Source: Neoceratodus forsteri (Eukaryota > Chordata > Ceratodontiformes > Ceratodontidae). Taken from it: a DNA stretch of 64,000 bases. A program made the position numbers and the translations under genes. Shown piece after piece: positions 54,858 to 64,000 of the stretch; position 1 is the stretch's first letter, and every line of letters starts with the position of its first letter. The stretch is taken from the NCBI GenBank assembly GCA_016271365.2, contig CM057452.1:1246229001-1246293000 (forward strand), written 5' to 3'. A model generated the notes under the pieces. The model was given only the letters and a program-made list of their open reading frames with translations. It did no database searches and was not told where the DNA came from.

Positions 54858-56113
54858 GAATATAAGAGCTCTTGAGCAGTAACAAACAACAGCAGCCATC
54901 TTTTAGGTACAGAGGGTTGAAATAATGGAGGAAACCTTTTCTAAAAAGCAATTGAGTAAGTAAGTAAAACTCACATTTTCAACTACAATAATACTTAATA
55001 AGATATGTCCTAAAGAAAGTTATAAAACTGTATTTAACATCATAAATAGTTTAAGAGAGTTAAAACTTTACTATTGTGGCTTTTGCAGAAATGATATAAT
55101 GCTTAAAAGCAGATTCCCAGCACCAAATAGAGCACATTGAATAAGGTAGGAAAAGTGCTTTAGTTACAAACAATGTGTCTTTATAAACTGTGAGTAACAA
55201 GACTGCTACTGTGAATGCTATATTTATATTTATTTATTTTATTTTTGCAGCGCATTGAATGCTATCTTTGGCTTGTTTTAAAAACCTATTACTACTACAG
55301 TAACAGCCTGCACTTTTACTAAGGTATGAGGATTGCTAATATTTTGAAGTTACCTTAAATAAGCATATTGTAAATTTATATGAGCATATATTAATAACAG
55401 TGTGTTTTAATTAATTTACAGAAAAATAGAGAAAACAGTATCTACAAGTCTATATCCCCATGAACAAGCCCATTTTGTGGGTGAAACGTAAGGGACTGTA
55501 CACAATAAAAAAGAAATTACATCACAGAGAACTTGTTTTTGAATTTGTCAAGGGCCCCCCCCTCTCCATTTTGTACAGTTGTATTCAGAGCCTCTTGGGG
55601 GGGCTGAAGAAGTTCCAATAAGAACATTGATCCATTACCCACCATACCCTTGTTTTGCATACAATGTCTTAAAAGAGGGCTGGGTTATGGTGTATTTAAT
55701 AGAGGTTGGGGTTGGGGTGGGCAGTCTGGGACAAATTTATAATTAGAAAGCCAAGAAAAGACTTTTCCCAGCTCAGAGAGAGAGAAAGGCAAGGTCCCGC
55801 TTAAATGGTGGCTAGCGCCAATCAGGAGGCACTCCTGGGTACAGTGGGCAAATCAGAGGAGACCTGATGTAAGGTGCCAAAGACTCAAAATGCTGCTGCT
55901 GGATTCATACCTTAGCGAGGAGCAGTCCCCGTAGTGCTGTAGCTAGGGTAGGTGGTGCCTTGGGAGCAATTGCCACCACACTAAGACCCTGAGCCCTTTC
56001 TTTTGCTTGGCAACTGTAGAAAAGAAGCGAAGGAAGAGCTGTAAGATTATTTGCAGGGAGGGGAGGTGGCAAGTGAGTGATAAAACAAAAGCTAAAGAAA
56101 GGCACAGAGGGAC

Positions 56114-56495
56114 ATTTTAGACTCCATTATAACTGACAAAATAAAAATGCATCTTAGTAGCTCAAATGGAGATGACCTACAGCAGCATGGGTTTAAAGCA
56201 GGCAGGCCATGCTTAACTAACTTGCTCTGTTTTTATGAAAAGTTGTTAGGGCTCTTGATTGTGGCATTCCAGTAGATGTCACATGCATCAATTTTCACAA
56301 AGCCTTTGACTGTGTGCCACACTGGGCCATCATAGACAAGATGATTTGTTTTAACATAAATGTTAAAATAATAAATTGGGTACTACAGTGGCTTACTAAT
56401 CATACTCAGGTAGTTTCAATAAATGACCTAATCTCTGCTAATGGGGATGTTACAAGTGGAGTTATGCAGAGATCTGTCCTGGGTTCTAGATCAGT
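56114..56495 (+). mobile_element. CR1-like element 2, downstream half
   Basis: Resumes the frame broken at 49096: ILDSIITDKIKMHLSSSNGD, LQQHGFKAGRPCLTNLLCFY, then (another frame) INFHKAFDCVPHWAIIDKMI, VLQWLTNHTQVVSINDLISA and VTSGVMQRSVLGS, the CR1 'SGVPQGSVLGP' box. Cut off there by a SINE. Confidence 0.8.
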
Positions 56496-56750
56496 GTCAG
56501 TGGCTCAGCAGGTAGCACACTCACCTCTGAGGCTGGGAGATCAGAAGGCTGTGGGTTCTATCCCCACACCAGGAACTTAGGTTAAATCCCAATACTGACA
56601 CTGTAGTGCAGCATGGAGGGGGGGTGCTGCACTCCTGAGGTGCCATCTTTTAGATGAGACATTAAACCGAGGTCCCATCTGCCTGTTCTGGTGGTAATTC
56701 AGGTGGGTGTTAAAGATCCTATGTCACTTCTCGGAAAAGAGTAGGGTGTT
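56491..56750 (+). mobile_element. tRNA-derived SINE
   Basis: Head with an A-box-like TGGCTCAGCAGGTAG (56501-56515) and B-box-like GGGTTCTATCC (56552-56562), the internal RNA polymerase III promoter. The middle has GATGAGACATTAAACCGAGG and GTTAAAGATCCTATG, text that resembles the conserved core of the widespread MetaSINE group (from memory, not checked). The 3' end GAAAAGAGTAGGG meets the 3' end of the Tx1-like L1. Confidence 0.7.
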
Positions 56751-57230
56751 TTTATTTAAGACATACAGACTTATACAAGGTAATAAATGAAAATAACATA
56801 AAAGTAGATTAACATTAAAAAGTGCAAGTTAAATACATGAAAAATAAACAAATAAACATAAAGGAGAAACAGAAATATGGCAATATATACAAGAAGAATT
56901 CAAGGAGGGTTAAACCACCAATTTTCACAATTCTTCCATAGAGAGTCCAATTTCTGTTCATAAGCGTGCAAGTTTTGTACTTGAATTTGCACAAAATTGA
57001 TAACTTCTTTCTGTGTTCATAATATCTGTTGAAGTACCCATTTGCATCTTGCTAACCAAAGATAATACTTCAAAATTCCAGTAATAACACCAAGTGTGCT
57101 AGAATGATATTTTAACCATGGGCATGTACTGTATATATCCCTAAGACCAGGGTATCATAGTCCATTTTACCATATTCAGCCCTATGCCAAGTCTGTTTTG
57201 TTAACTGGAGTGCAGTTGCAGCTGCCACTT
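56751..57230 (-). mobile_element. Tx1-like L1, 3' end of ORF2 and 3' UTR
   Basis: Minus strand. KYYLWLARCKWVLQQIL-type text (about 57020-57070) is the ORF2 C-terminus; a stop and A/T-rich 3' UTR run to about 56757. Separated from the rest of the element (59633-63960) by a CR1 insertion. Confidence 0.65.
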
Positions 57231-59632
57231 CGAAGAGTGCAGTTATTCTAGATGCTCTACAGGGGCCATGCCTTAGACAACTAGTACTGGAGCCCACTCA
57301 AGAGGGAGCAATATTAGACTTGATTCTCTCAAATGGAGATGGAGAGAGGATTACAGATGTAGAAGTGGGTAGCCATCTTGGAATTAGCGACCATCGAACA
57401 GTATGGTTCACAATAAACACAGCAATAGAGTCAAGCCATACAAAGACAAAAGTACTGGACTTTAGGAGGGCTGACTTTGCCAAAATGGGTGAGTGCCTAA
57501 GGAATGCACTAGCAAATGGGCAGGAAGGAGGGGTGGAAGAACAATGGGGAATGATAAAAACTGCCATCACAGAGGTAATGAGCCTTGTGTGAAGCAAATA
57601 AACAAAACAAGATGATGTAAGAAACCACTATGGTTCTCAAAGGAAGTGGCAGGAAGGTTCAAGAGAAAAGAAAGCATTCAGGAAGTACAAGGAATGCGAA
57701 GGAGCAGGACAGAGAACTGTATCAGTTAAAGCAAAGGAAGCTGGGAAGGCAGTCAGAACAGCAAAGGCCCAAACCGAGGAAAAGATAGCCAACTCAGTTA
57801 AGAAGGGGATAAAACCTTTTATAGGTACATCAGGAGCAAAGGAAGACCAAGGGAGGGATAGTGAGGCTTAATAAAGGGTGGGAGGGTGGGCAGAGGGAGA
57901 CTGTGAAAGGCAGAGATACTAAACAAATATTTTGCTCAGTATTTACAAAGGAAGAGGAGATACATAAAACAAACAGTAGTAACACTCTGGATACAGAAGT
58001 TGATACCGCCCATTTACAGAAGAAAGGGTTTCAAAAGAACTCTTAAAACTGAAGGTGGACAAAGCAAGGGGCCTGATGGGATTCATCCCAGAATTCTAAA
58101 AGAACTAAGGGTGGAACTAGTGACACCACTGACTACCCTTTTAACAAATCATGGGAGGATGGGGTGGTACCGAGGACTGGAGGAGGGCAGATGTGATTCC
58201 CTTCACAAAAGTGGGAGCAAGGCAGAAGCAGGAAACTATAGACCTGTTAGTTTAACCTCAGTGATAGGAAAATGATGGAATGACTTCTAAAGGAAAGAAT
58301 TGTCGAGTATCTAGAGGCCAGAGGGCACAGGACCCTAGGCAGCATGGATTCACAGTGGGAAGGTCATGCCAGATGAATCTGATAGATTTCTTTGACTGGG
58401 TGACCAAAGTAGTAGATCAGGGAGGGCTGTGGACATGGCCTACCTAGACTTTAACAAGGCATTTGACACAGTCCCACAAAAGATTAATATACAAGTTAGC
58501 CAGCCTGGGTATGGGTCCCAAGATGACAGCCTGGGTAAAGGAATTGGCTGGAGAATAGGACACAGAGAGTAATAGTAAATGGAGTCCACTCAGAAGAAAG
58601 GAGGGTTACTAGTGGGGTACGCAGGAGTTCAGTATTAGGACGGTCCTCTTCAATGTCTTTATAAGCGACATTGCAGAAGGACTGGAAGGAAAAATATGTC
58701 TCTTTGCAGATGACACTAAGATCTGCAACAGAGTTGATGCACAGAGGTGGTGTGGAAAGGATGAGAAGGGACTTGGCAAGGTTAGAGGAATGGTCAAATG
58801 TATGGCAGCTTAGATTCAATGCTAAGAAGTGCAAGGTAATGCACTTGGAAACAAAAACCAGGGAAGAGTACATAATGGGGGTGAGATACTAACAACAACA
58901 AAAATGGAGAGGGACCTGGGGTAGTCATATCAGATGACCTAAAGATGGGCAAGCAATGTGAGAGGGCAGCAAGGAGGGCTGGGGGATACTGGGATGCATA
59001 GGGAGAGGCATCACCAGTAGAAAACTGGAAGTTATTATCCTCTGTACAGACAGCTGGTGAGACCCCATCTGGAGTACTGTGTGCAGTTCTGGAGACCTAA
59101 TCTCCACTTAAAGACATAGGATGGAAGCTGTCCAGAGGAGGGCAACTAAAATGGTGCAGGGTCTTCACGGAAGACATATGAAGAGAGACTTAAGGACCTT
59201 AATATGTATAGCCTCAAGGAAAGGAGGGAGAGGGGGGACATGATAGAAACTTTCAAGTACCTCAAGGGAATCAACAAAGTCCAAGAGGGTAGCATCTTTC
59301 AAAAAAAGAGGTGTGCAAGAACAAGAGGGCACAATTTGAAGATGGGGGGCAGCTCAGAGGTAATTTAAGGAAGTATTTTTTCACAGAGAGGGTTGTGGAT
59401 GCATGGCACGGCCTTCCGGAGGAGGTTGTGGAGTCAAAATCAGTGGTGGAACTCAAGCATGCATGGGATAGTCATAAGGCAGTTCTAGGGGGTGGGGGTA
59501 GGAAGAAGTAGGCTGCTGGTTAACTAGGATCTGCAGCTTATCCAGTAGGTAGGGAAATGGGCAGACTGGGTGAGCCAAGCGGTCCTTATCTGCCGTCAAA
59601 TTCTATGTTTCTATGTTTCTATGTTTCTGTGC
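57231..59632 (+). mobile_element. CR1 element inserted in the Tx1-like L1
   Basis: Plus strand, 5'-truncated inside the endonuclease: LRQLVLEPTQEGAILDLILS, DVEVGSHLGISDHRTVWFTI (57275-57420), linker, then RT: GPDGIHPRILKELRVELVTP (58060-58130), NYRPVSLTSVIGK (about 58230-58275), MAYLDFNKAFDTVPQK, FADD at 58702-58713 (CLFADDTKICN), then RVVDAWHGLPEEVVESKSVV (about 59389-59450). The 3' end is TGCCGTCAAATTCTATG with TTCTATGT repeats (59595-59632), the classical CR1 tail. Frames are broken at many points. No target duplication was found by eye. Confidence 0.85.
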
Positions 59633-62600
59633 AAGTAACTTCCAGAAAGTGATGATGTAAGGGCATTCTAGAAATAAGTGTGACTGTGTTTCTAAAAGGG
59701 TGTTACAGATATCCCTAGGGCAAAACCTATCACTCAGCTGTTTATGTTTATGTGTATTTCTGACTCCCAGTCTGCCATGGCAAGTTCGCCAGGTTGTTTC
59801 CCACATGTGCAGATAGTCTTGGGTCAGTTAGTAATTTTAGAGTACATTCTGAGTTTTCCTGAGAGCCCAATGGAAATATCAAAGGTTACCAAAAATTCCT
59901 GTCTAGAAGGTTTTTATAAAACTTTTTTTTTTCTAAATAGAACAACTTCTTCTTTGGTGGTATTTCATTGTTTGATTTTTTTTTTAAATAATTATCATAT
60001 ATGATGGTATAGATTCCTTACGCCAGACAGTTTGAAAATATTTTATCCCATTTTTCAATACTACAAGTAAGTGATGCAAATCCATGCAGAGCCAGGTCTG
60101 CCAATTCTTAGCATGAGCTTCCAAAATGGGTCTAATATTACAAAAAATAAAGTTGGTGGCAAGGAAGGCCACTGGGTTTACCATGCCCAAATCACCATTT
60201 TCACAAAGTAAATAAGTGAAATTCCTTTTCACAGGGTTCTGCCTGCTACCCCAGAAGGCTTAGAAAAAGGCTGTATAATCTTGTTTCCAATTCCCATAGG
60301 AGAGGAACAATTGCACTAATATATAAAACTAAGGGCAGCAATAAGATTTTAATCAAAAGTACCTATTTTTGTTTTGAGGTTTGCATATTTTTTCCATTTC
60401 TCAATATGACTAAAACCCTTGTTAATTTTAATATTCCAATTTGTTTTTTCTACCTCAGGTACCCCAAAAAAGACATCCAAAAGTTTGAGACCTTCTTGTA
60501 CAATAGGTATACCAGCTACTGTGGTATGTTGCTGAGTGTCTGGACCCAACTGTAGTGCCTTTTTTTTTGAATATTAATTTTAGCATTTGATACTTTGGAG
60601 AATTCCCTTAAGAGTAGTTGTAAACTATATCCAGATTGAAAATCAGCTAGAAATATGCAGAGGTCATCGGTGTATGCCAAAACTTTAACATGGGGAGATG
60701 TATTAGATGATGGGATCTATATGATATCTAGAGACATATACATTTTTTGAAGCAATATATCTAAGGCTAAAATGTATAAAACAGGAATTAAGGGGCACCC
60801 TTGCCAGACCCCATGCATTTGACATATAGTGTTGCCCTGAAACCCATTAATCATTAATTTAAATGTGGTATTTTGATACATCATTCGAATCCAAGAGATA
60901 AATTCTTCTGGAATACCGTGATGTCTTAAAGCTTGACAAAGGGAGTCATATGAAATTCGATCAAAGGCTTTCTCCCGATCGTCTGAAAGCAAAAAACCTG
61001 GTGACCCACTAACAGTGCTTTTACGAATGATTTATCTGATCTGAATAAGATTGTCAGTTGTATTCCTATTTGGAATCGAGCATGTTTGGGAAGTAGAGAT
61101 TATTTTGGGGGTGATAGCATTAAGATGTCTAGTTAATATTTTAGTTAAAATTTTCTGATCTGAATTTAATAAGGAGATTGGTCGCCAATTATTCAGATCT
61201 GAAGTCTCACCCTTTTTTTTATAAAAGAATCATACTGGCCTGAAGCCAATCACTAGAAACACAACCAGACTCTAAGATTTCTTTAAATCATTCAGAGAGA
61301 TGTATTGTTAGTATGTGTTTGAATTTCTTATAAAATTCTGAACTGATGCCATCAAGTCCAGGGACATTATGCGATGGAAGAGCTTGAATAGCCTCAGCAA
61401 ATTTGCAGATGTTAATGGGCCGAATTAAAGAGGTGGCCTCAGTTTGTAATAAAATAGTTAATGACAAATCTCGAAAAAATCAATCATCTGTAGTGGCGGG
61501 AATGGCAGGTGAGAAAAATTGTTCATAAGTTGTTTCCACATATTGCAAAATTTGGTCACTCTGTTATAATAAGGTACCCTGCCCATTTTTAATACTTTCA
61601 ATAATTTTTGTTGTATTCATTTCCTGATTATATTTAAAAATGTCAACAGATCCCTTTTTTAAATGAGTTCAAAATATTTGTTTGTCAACAAAGTTTTGGC
61701 TCTGTCATATAAGTACAACTTCGTTTTAGACCTAATAAGGTCTGTCTGGGTCTTGTAGGTTTGTTTTGTGGTAGCTTGTAATGTAATAAGTTTGAAAAGT
61801 TGAGCTCTTAACTGAACATATTGTAAGTAATCCTGTTTACTTTTTTTTTGCTCGATATAAGAAAAAAACATTTTAAGTTCTTGTTTCATGTCCATCCACC
61901 ACTCTAATAGGATGTCATAATAAACAGTAAATGAAAGTCTTGCTTGCAATAAATTAATACACTTTCGGCATATTAAGTCATCGCTCAATAAGGAAGTATT
62001 AAGCTTCCAATAACCTGTACCTAATTTCTTGTATCAGAAATATTCAGGGACACATGTAATTCTGCATTATCAGAGAGTGCATTAGCAATAGTGTTAGCTC
62101 TCTGTATTTTACCACGGCCAGAAAAGAAAACAAAGTCGATTCTAGTAGATATTGAATTTCTAAAATAAGTATGGCATCCCTTAGGATGAATTTGTCTAAA
62201 GGAGTCCTGTATGCCTGCTGTTTGAAGAATTAATTTTAAAGCATTTGTGTCACAGAATAGTTTATTTGTGTGATCTGTTTTATTTTGGAAATTTAAAGGG
62301 CAGTTAAAATCACCTCCCAGAATGGCTAATTTCACCGTGCGTAAATAAGGCTGCATTAATTTAAACAGTGCAGTCCTGTCATTCTTTGTCTAATGGGCAT
62401 AAATGGTGCCTAATCTCATGGGCATATCTCCTGAAAGAATATCTAGGAATAATAGTCTCCCAGGCTCTATATCCATAATTCTGGTAACCTTTATGTTAAG
62501 AGATTTAACTAAAATACCCAACCCAGAGCAGGAGTCCACACCCAATGATTAAAAGGATGTATCCCATTGCCAGGAATTTTGCACCTGTATAATATTATGT

Positions 62601-62760
62601 ATTGTCCTGAGTCTAGTATCCTGCAAAAAAAGAAAATGGGCATCAGATAGGTGCAAGGATGAAAACATTGAGTGCCTACATTTTACATTCCTGATACTAT
62701 TTACATTCTAGGAGGTAAAATTTAAATTAGAAAGTGCCAGATTAAGGGATGCAAACTAAG
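59633..62760 (-). mobile_element. Tx1-like L1 ORF2 remnant
   Basis: Minus strand. Endonuclease: LFLDILSGDMPMRLGTIYAH, LAILGGDFNCPLNFQNKTDH, TYFRNSISTRIDFVFFSGRG (62021-62760). Linker 61659-61988. RT: DDREKAFDRISYDSLCQALR, GIPEEFISWIRMMYQNTTFK, VWQGCPLIPVLYILALDILL (60717-60992), GIPIVQEGLKLLDVFFGVPE (60349-60549, after the YADD region). C-terminal zinc-type region: CPRDICNTLLETQSHLFLEC (59603-59806). 'GVWQGCPLxPxLYxLALDxLL' and the C-terminal 'C..C..ETxxHLFxxC' are typical of L1/Tx1. Many stops. Confidence 0.8.
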
Positions 62761-63960
62761 ATCTTTTCTTTCGAGTTCATTTGAAAAGTTTTCCTTTCTG
62801 AGCAGGTGCTTCTTCTCCATTAGACACTTCTTTATGAGAAGAAGCTTTTGATGACAAATCATACTCTTCTCCTTCGTTTTCAGTATTACTATGTAGAGCT
62901 GTATAGCTATTTCTAGTTTTAATAGAGTCTCTCCTTGATATTTTAGATTTAGGTTGTTGTTTATCCTGCTTTCTTTTGCCACCTACGAGGATGAAATCAT
63001 CCAGAGGAACTGCGGGGGGCATATCATGCATGTCTATTGGCGGGGGATTTTCCGCAGTAGTTTGTATCTCTGGTGAGACTTCTGGTATGTTTGGTGACAT
63101 AGGCACTGGCAGAGATTGTAAGGGTATGTTCTGTACTGGCTCAGAAGTGTTAATTTGTGCAGGAGTGGTAATGAGATGTTGGAACTTCTCTTTCTGCTGC
63201 TAAGCCTCTAGAACCATGTCTTTCTGATCATAGAAGAAGCCTTTATTGTGGGCCACCCAAGGACACATTCTATAAGAGTGGCATTTTTCATTGCATAAAT
63301 TGCAATGAACCAGGTTGGGGCAATAATGGTTTGAATGTCCTGTTTCCAGAGAGAAATCATAAACTTTGACATCACATGCATTGCTTAAGTGGGAGAGAGA
63401 GCCACATCTTTGGCAAGACTTGAGCTGCCTGGGGTAAAAGCAATAACCCCTGTCCATGCCAATATAAAAACTACTGGGTAAATGTTGGATTCCAATTTTT
63501 TAGTTTTACTTTAATGCACCAGCCCCCGTCCATATTTTCTAAGAGTCCATAATGGGCTGTGGTGTCTCAACTGCTTCCACTCTCCATTTGACCCAATGCA
63601 AAATATCAGAAATGTCAACCACCCCTTGTTCTTAAATAAAATATTGACAATCTTCCATGTAGGTTTAGTTAGAGGTATAACTATGAAGGGGGACCATACT
63701 GGAGAATGTTTAATGGAATTATATTTCAGCCAAAATCTATTGAACAATACAGAGGTTCTGAAACTGATATCAAACTGAGTGTCACCAGAGGTATGGATCA
63801 AAGTAGATACTTCTGTAGCTGTAAAATGCACTGTTTCTTTCAAAGGTTTTCTAGCCATATATGGTCTGTCAGGTGACACTTCCAGACCACCTCCATATTT
63901 TAAGTGCACAGCATTTTTCCATTTAACAGGCTCCCCTAGATTTGAAAACAAATCCAACAA
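62761..63960 (-). mobile_element. Tx1-like L1 ORF1 remnant
   Basis: Minus strand, continuing past the window end. At 63511-63960 text such as RKPLKETVHFTATEVSTLIH, FIVIPLTKPTWKIVNILFKN fits an RNA-recognition-type N-terminal part. At 63200-63457 two zinc knuckles: CQRCGSLSHLSNAC and CNLCNEKCHSYRMC (both C-x2-C-x4-H-x4-C). At 62777-63106 a polar, charged tail (DFILVGGKRKQDKQQPKSKI). This order (RRM, paired CCHC knuckles, basic tail) is that of Tx1-group ORF1 proteins, which bind the element's RNA. Confidence 0.8.
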
Positions 63961-64000
63961 TTTAAAGGTTCTAGATGATGGTCCTTGGGTGTGCTGCTTG

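Larger units (their letters stand above)
52980..55666. mobile_element. Giant palindromic insertion (2.69 kb) in the LINE-G 5' UTR
   Basis: Arms 52981-54036 and 54541-55577 are inverted copies, nearly identical by eye, starting TGTACAAAATGGAG. A non-palindromic loop of about 500 bp (54037-54540) separates them and 89 bp (55578-55666) follow the right arm. TCTTAAAAGAG flanks the whole at 52969-52979 and 55667-55677, an 11-bp target duplication. The loop is AT-rich with a 69-codon frame (54146-54355) of no known type. No transposase or RT motif. Class unknown. Confidence 0.75.
49101..56113 (-). mobile_element. LINE-G: full-length single-ORF LINE (gamma type) inserted in CR1-like element 2
   Basis: Minus strand. 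5' UTR 55678-56113 and 52602-52968, interrupted by the palindrome (52980-55666). ORF from 52601: endonuclease to 51447, linker (51063-51400), RT (49535-50900). 3' UTR with hairpin GAGCC-TT-GGCTC inside CACCC.TTTG/CAAAGGTG (49134-49166), then AAATAAATAAATAATAATAA. Without the palindrome it is about 4.3 kb. Flanked by ATTTT duplications in a continuous CR1 frame. Few stops compared with its host, so it is relatively young. Confidence 0.85.

Noticed and set aside
56491..56580. tRNA gene
   Set aside because: A- and B-box-like motifs are present, but the sequence does not fold as a complete tRNA and continues into a SINE body.
1..64000. CRISPR array, operons or bacterial regulatory sites
   Set aside because: The sequence is eukaryotic repeat DNA. 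The tandem repeats lack the repeat-spacer structure of CRISPR.

Overview
The window is vertebrate intergenic DNA made almost entirely of transposable elements stacked inside one another. No host protein-coding gene, rRNA or tRNA gene was recognised. The mixture is LINEs of the CR1, L2 and related Jockey-superfamily groups, a Tx1-like L1, Neptune-type Penelope elements, Harbinger-like foldbacks and TTAA-flanked MITEs with AAAGG-type ends. That fits an amphibian best; another non-mammalian vertebrate (lungfish, coelacanth, reptile) is possible. The species call is inference; the element classes rest on protein motifs, terminal repeats and target-site duplications read in the sequence.

Layout. 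1-3640: two minus-strand LINE remnants. 4400-12036: an old plus-strand CR1-like element, split by a 5.86 kb plus-strand LINE (4738-10598). That LINE opens with an array of 81-bp units (4744-6656) and contains a 237-bp GT-AG segment that is precisely missing from sister units. 12036-19910: a small MITE, then a CpG-depleted, CA/TG-rich tract with two divergent MYB/SANT-like pseudogenes, probably a decayed Harbinger-type transposon. 20484-29336: two direct copies of an L1-ORF1-like segment. Each copy carries different insertions, so each serves as the empty-site control for the other (solo LTR and L2 fragment in copy A; TTAA MITE and 3.1 kb Harbinger foldback in copy B). 29337-31400: further MITEs. 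31401-33861: no feature seen.

33862-39565: a minus-strand LINE with a 2A-like motif, interrupted by about 2.15 kb of repeat-rich DNA. 39569-40790: two LINE 3' ends. 40840-48595: three Penelope-like copies (one inverted, two head-to-tail), one of them interrupted by a LINE. 48596-56495: another CR1-like element, split by a 7.0 kb minus-strand LINE insertion whose 5' UTR holds a 2.7 kb near-perfect palindrome. 56491-63960: a tRNA-derived SINE, then a minus-strand Tx1-like L1 (ORF2 and ORF1) interrupted by a CR1 that ends in TTCTATG repeats.

The most unusual things are: the LINE 5' array with an intron present in one unit and exactly absent from two others; the giant palindrome; the recurring NPGP (2A-like) motif ahead of LINE endonuclease domains; and three different LINE 3' ends that share one design (nested hairpin plus A/T-rich tail). 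Element relationships were worked out by eye; no database search was run.
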